The position numbers and the translations under genes were made by a program. Shown here piece by piece: positions 24,881 through 36,106 of a DNA stretch of 64,000 bases. Numbering within the stretch: the first letter of the stretch is position 1; the number at the start of each line of letters is the position of its first letter. Source of the DNA: Thermoplasmatales archaeon (GTDB lineage Archaea; Thermoplasmatota; Thermoplasmata; Methanomassiliicoccales; Methanomethylophilaceae); contig JAAYNL010000003.1 of NCBI GenBank assembly GCA_012520845.1, positions 97,325-161,324 of the forward strand, written 5' to 3'. The notes under the pieces were generated by a model, which was not told the DNA's origin, ran no database searches, and saw only the letters and a list, made by a program, of their open reading frames with translations.

Positions 24881-25267
24881 GTGAGGATTCCCTGCGAGGT
24901 TGTGGTCAGGCAACTCCTGCCGTCCATCAGGAAGGAGATTGCGAAAGAGCTTGTGGAGACCCATTCCATGACCCAAGCGGAGGTCGCAAGGCTTTTCGGC
25001 GTGACCGACGCAGCCGTTTCCCAATACCTCAGGAAGAAGAGGGGAGGGAACAAGGCCATGGAATCCAGTCTTAAGTACGGCGAGTTCATGGAATGCCTAA
25101 GGGCCTCGGCGAGGAGGATGGCCATGGGTGCCTCGGATTTCGCCAGCGAGATGTGCGGCATCTGCATGGCGTCCAAGAGGCTGGGCGTCCTGGCGGAGAT
25201 TTACAGGGTGGAGACCGGGCGGGACCCCCCGGACTGCGCCTGCACCAAGGATACCGCCTTGGCGTGA
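24881..25267 (+). CDS. XRE-type HTH regulator with a C-terminal cysteine cluster (COG2522)
   Basis: A 128-residue regulator. Residues about 27-55 are the helix-turn-helix (MTQAEVARLFGVTDAAVSQY, then LRKKRGG). The C-terminal part carries CGICMASKRLG and CAC, four or more cysteines that could hold an iron-sulfur cluster or zinc. COG2522 regulators have this plan; targets are unknown. The GTG at 24881 is the only sensible start and fits the TATA box at 24849. Its last 67 bp overlap the convergent OGG gene, and the final cysteines lie inside the overlap, so the overlap seems real. Confidence 0.85.
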   Translation: MRIPCEVVVRQLLPSIRKEIAKELVETHSMTQAEVARLFGVTDAAVSQYLRKKRGGNKAMESSLKYGEFMECLRASARRMAMGASDFASEMCGICMASKRLGVLAEIYRVETGRDPPDCACTKDTALA

Positions 25268-26043
25268 TAGAGCAGCTCCTGGGCGTACCCCGGGTAGTCG
25301 CCGAAGCTCCGTCTGCCGAAGTCGGCGAGCTCGGCATAGGTTCCCTCGACGCCGTAGACGTCCCTGAGGATGGCCTTTATGCGGGCGTCCACCGGGAAGG
25401 ACTCCATGTGGCCGAAGGCGAACAGGGAGATGCAGTCGGCAACCTTGTCGCCGATCCCGTGGATTTCTTTCAGGGCCTCGCGGCACCCGGCATAATCCAT
25501 TTCGCCGATCGCGCCCAAATCGACGTCGCCGTCCTCAACCGCCCCGGCGAAATCGACGAACCTCTTCTCGCGGTACCCGAGTTTGCACACGGCGATCCTG
25601 TCGGCGCCGTCCAGGATCTCCCCGGGCGTGGGGAACGCCCTGAGGGCGCCGAGGTCCCTGCCGAATTCGTCGCAGACCGATTCCACCATCGATATGATCC
25701 TTTTCACGTTTGCGTTGACCGCCAGGATGTAGGTGGCGGTGCATTCCCACGGGTCCTGCCTGAGCAGCCGCAGCCCAGGGCACGCTTCGGCGACCGATGC
25801 GAGGTACCCGTCGGACGCGGAAATGTTTTCATAAATGGCCGCCAGGTCGTCTCCGTGCCTGAAGTATTCCAGGATTTTTCTTTTGGAGACGGCGCCTTCG
25901 CAACGGAACCCCCCGGGGGTCTGGGTCAATGTTACCACCGAGTTGTCGAGGACGCCCTGCCACCCATCGGCGGTCTTACGCCACCTGTGGGCCTGCCCGC
26001 ATCCCAGCGTGGGGTCGAGGGAGACGTCCATCGCGATTTCCAT
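25201..26043 (-). CDS. ogg: 8-oxoguanine DNA glycosylase/AP lyase (OGG family)
   Basis: A 280-residue HhH-GPD DNA glycosylase. The hairpin and catalytic region are EIHGIGDKVADCISLFAFG with the catalytic Lys, followed by FPVDARIK with the catalytic Asp. The N-terminus has the OGG1-type half-barrel (LDPTLGCGQAHRW) and RQDPWECTATYI in the middle. It removes 8-oxoguanine and nicks the strand. The frame extends to 26118; the ATG at 26041-26043 starts right before the family core. A TATA-like GTTTAAAATC on this strand (26089-26098) lies about 50 bp upstream and may be shared with the divergent tRNA-Thr. Confidence 0.9.
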   Translation of the reverse strand: MEIAMDVSLDPTLGCGQAHRWRKTADGWQGVLDNSVVTLTQTPGGFRCEGAVSKRKILEYFRHGDDLAAIYENISASDGYLASVAEACPGLRLLRQDPWECTATYILAVNANVKRIISMVESVCDEFGRDLGALRAFPTPGEILDGADRIAVCKLGYREKRFVDFAGAVEDGDVDLGAIGEMDYAGCREALKEIHGIGDKVADCISLFAFGHMESFPVDARIKAILRDVYGVEGTYAELADFGRRSFGDYPGYAQELLYHAKAVSLVQAQSGGSRPVSTL

Positions 26044-26088
26044 GCCCCAGGATTCCGGGCCGTCTATTTCAGAATTGCCTCGCCGCAA

Positions 26089-26098
26089 GATTTTAAAC
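26089..26098. promoter_or_regulatory. Possible shared TATA box, OGG gene and tRNA-Thr
   Basis: GATTTTAAAC reads as a TATA-like box on both strands. It is about 30 bp before the tRNA-Thr 5' end (plus strand) and about 50 bp before the OGG ATG (minus strand, leaving a leader of about 24 nt). Confidence 0.45.
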
Positions 26099-26123
26099 CC
26101 CATGCCCCTTACGACCAAGGGCC

Positions 26124-26195
26124 GCCGCTGTGGCTCAGGGGTAGAGCGACTGATTCGTAATCAGTTGGTCGGGGGTTCAAATCCCTCCAGCGGCT
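26124..26195 (+). tRNA. tRNA-Thr (anticodon CGU)
   Basis: A cloverleaf folds by hand: acceptor GCCGCTG/CAGCGGC, D stem GCTC/GAGC, anticodon stem ACTGA/TCAGT around loop TTCGTAA (anticodon CGT in DNA), T arm GGGGG-TTCAAAT-CCCTC. Discriminator T at 26195. The 3' CCA is not encoded and no intron is seen. Confidence 0.95.
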
Positions 26196-26249
26196 CTCAT
26201 TTCCACAACCTCGGAACAGCGCCGGCTCCGCCGAACCCCCGCCGTTCTT

Positions 26250-29992
<3,743 letters not shown>

Positions 29993-29996
29993 TACC

Positions 29997-32492
29997 ATGG
30001 AAGGCAGCGCTATAGTACCCAGGATAGTGAGGCAGAGCATCGAGGACGAGATGTCCGGGTCCTACATCGACTACGCCATGAGCGTCATAGTCGGCAGGGC
30101 CCTGCCGGACGTCAGGGACGGCCTGAAGCCCGTCCACAGGAAGATCCTGTACGCCATGCACGACACGGGCATGCAGTGGAACAGGCCCTTCAGGAAATCG
30201 GCCACCGTGGTCGGCGAGGTCCTCGGCAAATACCACCCCCACGGCGACACCGCCGCCTACGATGCCATGGTGAGGATGGCGCAGCCGTTCTCGCTCAGGT
30301 ACCCGCTGGTGGACGGCCAGGGCAACTTCGGTTCCGTCGACGGCGACTCCGCGGCGGCCATGCGTTACACCGAGGCGAGGCTGGCCCGCATGTCCTCCGA
30401 TCTCCTGGCGGACATAGACAAGGACACCGTCGACTTCGTCGACAACTTCGACGGCTCCCTCAAAGAGCCGTCGGTCCTGCCGTCCAAATTCCCCAACATG
30501 CTCGTCAACGGTTCCGACGGCATAGCCGTGGGCATGGCGACGAAGATGCCGCCCCACAACCTCGGCGAGGTCGCCGACGCCATATCCTTCGTCCTCGACA
30601 ACCCGGGCTGCGAGCCGGACGAGATCATGGATTTCATCCAGGGCCCCGACTTCCCGACGGGCGGCACGATCTACGGCCTGAGCGGGATACGCGAGGCCTA
30701 CCTCACGGGCAGGGGCCGCATAAAGGTCAGGGCCAACACCCACTTCGAGGAGAGGCCCGACGGCAGGTCCATGATAATCGTGGACGAGATACCGTACCAG
30801 GTCAACAAGACCAGGCTCATAGAGCAGATCGTGAGCAACGTCAAGGAGAAGAACATCGAGGGGATAACCGATCTCCGCGACGAGTCCGACAGGGACGGCA
30901 TGCGCATCGTCATAGAGCTGCACAAGGACGCCATCGAGTCCGTGGTGCTGGAGAACCTGTTCAAGCGGACCAGCATGGAAATCACCTACGGTATCATCAA
31001 CCTCGCCCTGGTGGACAACAAGCCCCGGGAGCTTACCCTGCGGGACCTCATCGACCAGTACATCCTGCACAGGAAGGACGTGGTCGTCAGGAGGACGCGG
31101 TTCGACCTGGACGCGGCGGCCAAGAGGCACCACATCCTCGAGGGCCTGATGGCCGCGTTCGGCAGGCTGGACGAGACAATCGCGCTGATCAGGGCGTCCA
31201 AGGACGGCGAGGAGGCCTCCGAGGGGCTGCAGACCTTGCTTTCTATAGACGCGGACCAGGCCAAGGCGATTCTGGACATGAGGCTGCAGAGGCTGACCGG
31301 CCTTGAGATAGACACGCTCAGGGAGGAGCACAGGCAGCTCGGGCTCCTGATGGACGACCTGAGGGACATCCTGGCCAGGGAGAGCCGCGTCGTCGACATC
31401 ATCAAGGGCGAGCTTGCCGAGATGAAGGCCGCGTACGGCGACGAGAGGCGCACGGCCATCGACCCCAACCCCCTGGACGTGGACGAGGAGGACCTCATCC
31501 CCAGGGAGGACGTGGTGATAACCGTCACCAAGGACAACTACATCAAGCGCATCCCGCTGAGGACCTACAGGCAGCAGGGCCGCGGCGGGGTGGGGCTGAT
31601 AGGCATGCAGACCAAGGAGGAGGACGCCGTCGTGGGCATGTTCGTCACGTCCACCCACGATTACATCCTGTTCCTGACGAACCATGGCAGGCTGCACTGG
31701 CTAAAGGGATACCGGGTGCCGGAGGGCAGCAGGCACTCCCGCGGGAAACCGGTGATCAACATGATCCCGGACCTGGAGGAGGGGGAGAAGGTCGTGTCGA
31801 CCCTGTGCGTCCCCGATTTCCCGGACGACAGGGGCATCGTGTTCTGCACCAGGAACGGCCTCATCAAGAAGACGGTCCTGAGCGCCTACGGCAACGTGCG
31901 CCGCAGGGGCATCAAGGCCATAAACCTGGAGGAAGGCGACGAACTCGTCGAGACCCACGTCTCCGAGGGCGACGAGGAGATCATCATCGCGACCAAGATG
32001 GGCCAGGCCGTCAGGTTCGACGAGAGGGACGTGCGCCCGATGGGCCGCGATACCCGCGGAGTCAAGGGCGTCACCCTGTCCGAGGGCGACGAGGTCGTCT
32101 CCATGGCCGTCGTCAGGCCCGGCGACATGCTCCTGACCGTCACCGAGAACGGCTACGGCAAGATCTCCGGCGTGGACGACTACAGGAAGACCCGCCGCGG
32201 CGCCAAGGGGGTCATAACCATCAAGACCACGGACCGCAACGGCACGGTCGTTTCCGTTAGGAAGGTGAGCGGGGACGACGAGCTCGTGGTCACGAGCGCC
32301 CAGGGCAAGGTCCTGCGTATAAACGTGGCCGACATACGGGTCACCGGGCGCAACGCCGCCGGCGTGCGCATAATGGACATGCGCAACGGGGACAAGGTCA
32401 TAGCCCTGCAGCCCGTGGCGAAGGAGGAACTCGACGATGGGCCGGAAGGGGAGGCCGGGGCCGCCGAAGGCGGGGAAGAAAACCGGGAGTGA
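29997..32492 (+). CDS. gyrA: DNA gyrase subunit A
   Basis: An 831-residue DNA-cleavage subunit. The N-terminal [20 protein letters not shown] and [18 protein letters not shown] are typical; the catalytic tyrosine is Tyr124 in MRYTEARL. The C-terminal beta-pinwheel has repeated blades ([39 protein letters not shown]) and a GyrA-box-like QQGRGGVGL at about residue 525, needed for wrapping DNA and negative supercoiling. The tail is acidic. It forms A2B2 with GyrB. Its last 56 bp overlap the start of the small membrane protein gene. Confidence 0.97.
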   Translation: MEGSAIVPRIVRQSIEDEMSGSYIDYAMSVIVGRALPDVRDGLKPVHRKILYAMHDTGMQWNRPFRKSATVVGEVLGKYHPHGDTAAYDAMVRMAQPFSLRYPLVDGQGNFGSVDGDSAAAMRYTEARLARMSSDLLADIDKDTVDFVDNFDGSLKEPSVLPSKFPNMLVNGSDGIAVGMATKMPPHNLGEVADAISFVLDNPGCEPDEIMDFIQGPDFPTGGTIYGLSGIREAYLTGRGRIKVRANTHFEERPDGRSMIIVDEIPYQVNKTRLIEQIVSNVKEKNIEGITDLRDESDRDGMRIVIELHKDAIESVVLENLFKRTSMEITYGIINLALVDNKPRELTLRDLIDQYILHRKDVVVRRTRFDLDAAAKRHHILEGLMAAFGRLDETIALIRASKDGEEASEGLQTLLSIDADQAKAILDMRLQRLTGLEIDTLREEHRQLGLLMDDLRDILARESRVVDIIKGELAEMKAAYGDERRTAIDPNPLDVDEEDLIPREDVVITVTKDNYIKRIPLRTYRQQGRGGVGLIGMQTKEEDAVVGMFVTSTHDYILFLTNHGRLHWLKGYRVPEGSRHSRGKPVINMIPDLEEGEKVVSTLCVPDFPDDRGIVFCTRNGLIKKTVLSAYGNVRRRGIKAINLEEGDELVETHVSEGDEEIIIATKMGQAVRFDERDVRPMGRDTRGVKGVTLSEGDEVVSMAVVRPGDMLLTVTENGYGKISGVDDYRKTRRGAKGVITIKTTDRNGTVVSVRKVSGDDELVVTSAQGKVLRINVADIRVTGRNAAGVRIMDMRNGDKVIALQPVAKEELDDGPEGEAGAAEGGEENRE

Positions 32493-32787
32493 GGCCAAAC
32501 CGCCGAGGCCCTGGGTCTTCCTGCCCGTACTGGTCGCGGCCACGATCGCGTTCGTGGCCGTGGCCCTCCTGGGCCTATTGGGGCCGTCGTACGCCCCCCT
32601 CGCCTGGGCGGGCGCCGCCCTGTTCGCGGGCGCCGCGTTCCTCGACGCGCTGAATTCCCACAGGCTATCCAAGTTGGAGGCGGAGGCGGAGGAGGGCCTT
32701 TTCCTGGTCATGGACGATTCCAACGCCCGCGGCCCGGAAAAGGAGCCCGCGCCCCCCCGCGCCGTCGGGAAGATGCCCCGGGAATGA
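32437..32787 (+). CDS. Small two-helix membrane protein downstream of gyrA
   Basis: A 116-residue protein with a very basic N-terminus ([16 protein letters not shown]), two membrane helices (about residues 26-48, [20 protein letters not shown], and 53-70) and a charged tail. No known family. It overlaps the gyrA end by 56 bp in another frame; the hydrophobic part lies beyond the overlap, which supports a real gene. The N-terminus could start later, but I see no good alternative codon. It may be co-transcribed with gyrBA. Confidence 0.6.
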   Translation: MGRKGRPGPPKAGKKTGSEAKPPRPWVFLPVLVAATIAFVAVALLGLLGPSYAPLAWAGAALFAGAAFLDALNSHRLSKLEAEAEEGLFLVMDDSNARGPEKEPAPPRAVGKMPRE

Positions 32788-32828
32788 GCGTCCCCGCGGC
32801 CCTCGGCCGCGTCCGAGGGCCAGGTAAG

Positions 32829-32836
32829 TTTTATAA
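32829..32836 (+). promoter_or_regulatory. TATA box for tRNA-Phe
   Basis: TTTTATAA centred about 29 bp before the tRNA-Phe 5' end at 32862. Confidence 0.6.
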
Positions 32837-32861
32837 CGGGTCCCCGCATTGGGAGTGCTAC

Positions 32862-32937
32862 GCCGCGGTAACTCAGTTGGGAGAGTGCGAGACTGAAGAT
32901 CTTGAAGTCGCTGGTTCAAGTCCGGCTCGCGGCACCA
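32862..32937 (+). tRNA. tRNA-Phe (anticodon GAA), CCA encoded
   Basis: Acceptor GCCGCGG/TCGCGGC, D stem ACTC/GAGT, anticodon stem AGA(CT)/(GA)TCT around GAA, T arm GCTGG-TTCAAGT-CCGGC. Discriminator A at 32934, followed by an encoded CCA at 32935-32937. No intron. Confidence 0.95.
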
Positions 32938-32976
32938 TTCCCCTTTTCCTTACCCAGCGGGCATCCGGGCAAGACC

Positions 32977-32984
32977 CATATATA
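32977..32984 (+). promoter_or_regulatory. TATA box for the 56-residue ORF and DUF531 gene
   Basis: CATATATA centred 32 bp before the ATG at 33013. Confidence 0.55.
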
Positions 32985-33012
32985 CGCCCGCAATCATTGA
33001 CTGGCGCTACCG

Positions 33013-33183
33013 ATGGACCGGATATTCCTCGACGTTGGCCCCATGGAACTGACCCTTTCCGAGATACTGATGCTCGTTGAGAAATTCCAGGGGGAGAACC
33101 CCGGGATGGAAATCTTCTTCGACGGGGACAAACAGGCCATAATGGGCAGGCCGAGCGCGGTTCAGAGGGCGCTGGAGAGATGA
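33013..33183 (+). CDS. 56-residue protein coupled to DUF531
   Basis: A small ORF of 56 codons starting MDRIFLDVGPMELTLSEI and ending with TGA at 33181-33183. It looks genuine: a TATA box lies 32 bp upstream, and its stop overlaps the DUF531 start as ATGA. The sequence has a plausible beta-alpha-beta pattern (TLSEILMLVEKF, then MEIFFDGDKQAIMGRP, then a short helix). I do not recognise the family. The coupling suggests a partner of the DUF531 protein. Confidence 0.65.
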   Translation: MDRIFLDVGPMELTLSEILMLVEKFQGENPGMEIFFDGDKQAIMGRPSAVQRALER

Positions 33184-33722
33184 CCTTGGGCAGGGGCAGG
33201 GTCACGCTGGGTCTGTACAATTCCTACGATCCGGGGAAGTTCAGGGAAGCCCATCGGAGGGCCCTCGCCCGCGCCGGGGGGCTGGCGAAGGCGTTCGGCA
33301 TGAACCTTGCCTTGTTCGGGTTCCCGTTCCCCGACGGCGCGGCGCAGCCCGTGGAGTTGGCGGAGTGGGTCGCCGGGACCACGTCCATCGGCGAGGGCGG
33401 CGCCTATTTCGTGGAACTCGCCAGGGAGGGCAGGTTCCTCAATTTCCCGTACCCGTCGAAGGGATTCCCCCCTCAGTTGGGCGAGCCCATCCTGGCGACG
33501 AGCAAACCGGACCCGTCGAAGGACATCGCCGTGAACGAGGTCGTCGCCATGGTGTCCTCCGGCAGGAGCGTGCTCGTCCTGTTCGGCCTGGGGCCCCACG
33601 GCATGCCGAAGGCCCCGGCCTCGATACCCAGGCTCAACATGGACGTGACCGGCGGCGGCTATTCGCTGGAGACGTGCACCGCCCTTGGGGCGGTCGCGGC
33701 GCTGCTGTCCGAACGTCAGTAA
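33180..33722 (+). CDS. DUF531 family archaeal protein
   Basis: A 180-residue protein with the DUF531 blocks: GLYNSYDPGKFREAHRRALAR, TTSIGEGGAYFVELA, KGFPPQLGEPILATSKP, LFGLGPHGMPK and YSLETCTALG at the C-terminus. The family is archaeal and uncharacterised; the conserved knotted-looking C-terminus recalls SPOUT methyltransferases, which is only a guess. It starts by ATGA overlap with the 56-residue ORF and overlaps the convergent purM stop by 7 bp. Confidence 0.88.
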   Translation: MTLGRGRVTLGLYNSYDPGKFREAHRRALARAGGLAKAFGMNLALFGFPFPDGAAQPVELAEWVAGTTSIGEGGAYFVELAREGRFLNFPYPSKGFPPQLGEPILATSKPDPSKDIAVNEVVAMVSSGRSVLVLFGLGPHGMPKAPASIPRLNMDVTGGGYSLETCTALGAVAALLSERQ

Positions 33723-34741
33723 TTCTCGTACAGGAGTTTCTCCGGCTCGAAGTACGAGCCCTTGCCCCTCTCCACCCTGCCCACGACCTTCGCGCCGGGC
33801 ATTTTTCCGATTTCCTCGGCGGAATCCTCGGGCGCCACGATGGCGAAGCCCATGCCCATGTTGAACGTCTGGTACATCTCTTTGACGGAGACGTTGCCCA
33901 GCTCGGCGATCACGCCGAACACGGGGTTCGGCTTCACGGGTTCGGATATGGTGTACCTGTGGGCCGGGTTCAGGCGCAGGAAGTTCCTGAGGCCGCCCCC
34001 GGTGATGTTCACGAGGCCGTGTACCTCGTGTTCGGCCAGTATGCCGAGGACTTCCTTGACGTAGATGGCGGTGGGGGTGAGCAGTTCCATGCCCACGGTC
34101 TTCTTCAGTCCCCGGCACCCGTCCTTCATGGAGTAGCCGGCGTCCTCGAACACCTTCCTCGCCAGCGTGAGCCCGTTGGAGTGGATCCCCGTTGCCTCGA
34201 GGGCCACGATAAGGTCGCCTTCCGCGCATTCCTTCCCGGTGACGACCCTGTCCTTCTCGACGAAGCCGAGGCAGGTGCCCGAGATGTCGACGCCGTTCAC
34301 CATCTCCGGGAGCACCGCGATCTCGCCGCCGACGATTTCCATGTTGGACATCTCCGCCCCCTTTTCGAGGCCGACGCCGATGGCCTTGGTGATCTCGCCG
34401 GCCGGCTTGCCTATCGCGACGTAGTCGACGAAGGACATGGGCTCCGCGCCGACGCATATGGTGTCGTTGACGTTCATCGCTATGCAATCGATGCCGACCG
34501 TGTCCCAGATTCCCAATTCCTCCGCGACCAGGAGCTTCGTGCCCACGCCGTCGGTGGCCAGGGTCAGGTACACGTCGCCGAAATCGATCAGGCTGGCGAA
34601 GAGCCCCTTCGACGGCACCATGGTGCCCCTGCCCTTCCTTCTGTAACGGAGTTCCCCAACAAGGGAATCTATGGCGCTGGATTTGTCGTCGATGTTGACG
34701 CCCGCTTTGGAATAGGTCCACCCCTCTGTCTTCCGGGTCAC
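33716..34741 (-). CDS. purM: Phosphoribosylformylglycinamidine cyclo-ligase (AIR synthetase) PurM
   Basis: A 341-residue ATP-dependent enzyme closing the imidazole ring in purine synthesis. Motifs: YSKAGVNID, LATDGVGTKLLVA, GIDCIAMNVNDTICVGAEPM, GLEKGAEMSNMEIVGGEIAV, GIHSNGLTLAR and NITGGGLRNFLRL. The frame is open from a TTG at 34750. The GTG at 34739-34741 lies about 25 bp from the TATA box at 34761-34770, so I prefer it. It is divergent from rlmE across about 50 bp and convergent with DUF531. Confidence 0.95.
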   Translation of the reverse strand: MTRKTEGWTYSKAGVNIDDKSSAIDSLVGELRYRRKGRGTMVPSKGLFASLIDFGDVYLTLATDGVGTKLLVAEELGIWDTVGIDCIAMNVNDTICVGAEPMSFVDYVAIGKPAGEITKAIGVGLEKGAEMSNMEIVGGEIAVLPEMVNGVDISGTCLGFVEKDRVVTGKECAEGDLIVALEATGIHSNGLTLARKVFEDAGYSMKDGCRGLKKTVGMELLTPTAIYVKEVLGILAEHEVHGLVNITGGGLRNFLRLNPAHRYTISEPVKPNPVFGVIAELGNVSVKEMYQTFNMGMGFAIVAPEDSAEEIGKMPGAKVVGRVERGKGSYFEPEKLLYENY

Positions 34742-34760
34742 GGCCACCAATCGGCCGTTT

Positions 34761-34770
34761 GATTTATAAT
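34761..34770. promoter_or_regulatory. Shared divergent TATA box of purM and rlmE
   Basis: GATTTATAAT reads ATTATAAATC on the other strand, a good TATA box both ways. It lies about 25 bp from the purM GTG and about 28 bp from the rlmE ATG, so one element may serve both leaderless transcripts. Confidence 0.6.
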
Positions 34771-34793
34771 CAATTTGCAGGCCCGGGGGAAAT

Positions 34794-35492
34794 ATGTTAA
34801 GTCCCGTCCGCGATTCGAGGCCGATGCACGATAGGTGGCTGTCGGAAAGGAGGCGTGAACGCTACTACAGGTTGGCCAAGAAGCACAACTACCGTTCCAG
34901 GGCATCCTTCAAGCTGCTGCAGATCGACGAGAGGTTCGGCGTTTTCAGGGAGGGGGACTCCGTCGTCGACCTCGGCGCCTTCCCGGGCGGGTGGCTGCAG
35001 GTGGCCGCCGACCTCACCGGGGGAAAGGTCGTGGGCGTGGACCTCAGGCCGATAAAGCCCATGGAGGGGGTGGACACGATAGTCGGGGACATAACCGACC
35101 CGGAAACCATGGCAAGGCTCCTGGGGATCTTCGACGGCAAGGTCGACGTGGTCCTGTCGGACATGGCGCCCAACATGGGTGGCAACTACGCCACGGACCA
35201 TGCCCGCTCCATCCATCTGTGCGACCACGCCCTGGCGGTGTGCGACCACGTCCTCCGGAAAGGGGGGACCCTGGTGATGAAATTCTTCATGGGGGACATG
35301 GCGGACGGGCTGAGGGGCAGGACGGAGAAGAGGTTCGGGAGGGTGCACGTCACATCCCCAGATGCCTCGCGGCCGACCTCGTCGGAGATGTACATTATAG
35401 CCAAGGGCTTCCATGCGGACAGGGAGCCCGAGGTCCCCGAGCCCGAAGGGGGCGGCGGGCCGAGGTTCAGCGTTAAGGGTGATTTGGCATGA
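34794..35492 (+). CDS. rlmE: 23S rRNA 2'-O-ribose methyltransferase RlmE (FtsJ/RrmJ)
   Basis: A 232-residue Rossmann-fold methyltransferase. It has RYYRLAKKHNYRSRASFKLLQI at the start, the SAM site VDLGAFPGGWLQVA, GVDLRPI, the catalytic region LSDMAPNMGGN and LVMKFFMGD, with a C-terminal Pro/Glu/Gly-rich tail. It methylates the A-loop uridine of 23S rRNA. The ATG at 34794 fits a leaderless start from the box at 34761; the ATG at 34824 (MHDRWLSERRR) is equally plausible by homology. The FAH-family gene overlaps its stop (ATGA). Confidence 0.93.
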   Translation: MLSPVRDSRPMHDRWLSERRRERYYRLAKKHNYRSRASFKLLQIDERFGVFREGDSVVDLGAFPGGWLQVAADLTGGKVVGVDLRPIKPMEGVDTIVGDITDPETMARLLGIFDGKVDVVLSDMAPNMGGNYATDHARSIHLCDHALAVCDHVLRKGGTLVMKFFMGDMADGLRGRTEKRFGRVHVTSPDASRPTSSEMYIIAKGFHADREPEVPEPEGGGGPRFSVKGDLA

Positions 35493-36106
35493 GACCCGGG
35501 AAAGTGATTTGCATCGGATGGAACTACAAACCCCACGTGGCGGAGACGGACGCGGTCCTTCCGACGGAACCCATAGTGTTCCTGAAGCCGTCCTCCTGCC
35601 TCTGCGGCGACGGGGACGAGGTGAGGATCCCGGAAGGGGTGACCAACGTGCAGTACGAGGCCGAGCTGGCGCTCGTGTTCGGCAGGACGGGCAAGGACAT
35701 CCCGGAAGGGGAGGCGATGTCCCACGTTTCCCACCTGGCCGTTTTCAACGACATCACGGCCAGGGACATGCAGACCGCCGACAGGAAGGCGGGCAACCCA
35801 TGGTGCCTTGCCAAGGGGATGGACGGTTTCGGCCCGATGTCCGAGCCGGTGCCCCTGGGGGACACCGACCCCGCCTCGCTGGACCTTTTCCTGGAGGTGA
35901 ACGGCGAGCTGAGGCAGCGGGGCAACACGTCCAACATGATTTTTTCGCTGCCGGAACTGATATCCTACGTTTCCAGGTTCATGACGATCGAGGCCGGGGA
36001 CGTCATGGCGACGGGCACGCCCGAGGGCATCGGCGAGATCAGACGGGGCGACACGGTCACCGCCCGCATCCCGGGCGTCGGTTCCGTCACGAATAGGATC
36101 GTCTAA
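35489..36106 (+). CDS. Fumarylacetoacetate hydrolase (FAH) family enzyme
   Basis: A 205-residue FAH-fold enzyme: CIGWNYKPHVAE, PIVFLKPSS, YEAELALVFGRTGKDI, NDITARDMQ, GFGPMSEPVP and MATGTPEGIGEI hold the metal-binding acidic residues and the family core. Members hydrolyse or decarboxylate acylpyruvates and oxaloacetate. The exact substrate cannot be read from sequence. It is translationally coupled to rlmE by ATGA. Its stop overlaps the convergent helicase gene by 4 bp. Confidence 0.88.
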   Translation: MRPGKVICIGWNYKPHVAETDAVLPTEPIVFLKPSSCLCGDGDEVRIPEGVTNVQYEAELALVFGRTGKDIPEGEAMSHVSHLAVFNDITARDMQTADRKAGNPWCLAKGMDGFGPMSEPVPLGDTDPASLDLFLEVNGELRQRGNTSNMIFSLPELISYVSRFMTIEAGDVMATGTPEGIGEIRRGDTVTARIPGVGSVTNRIV

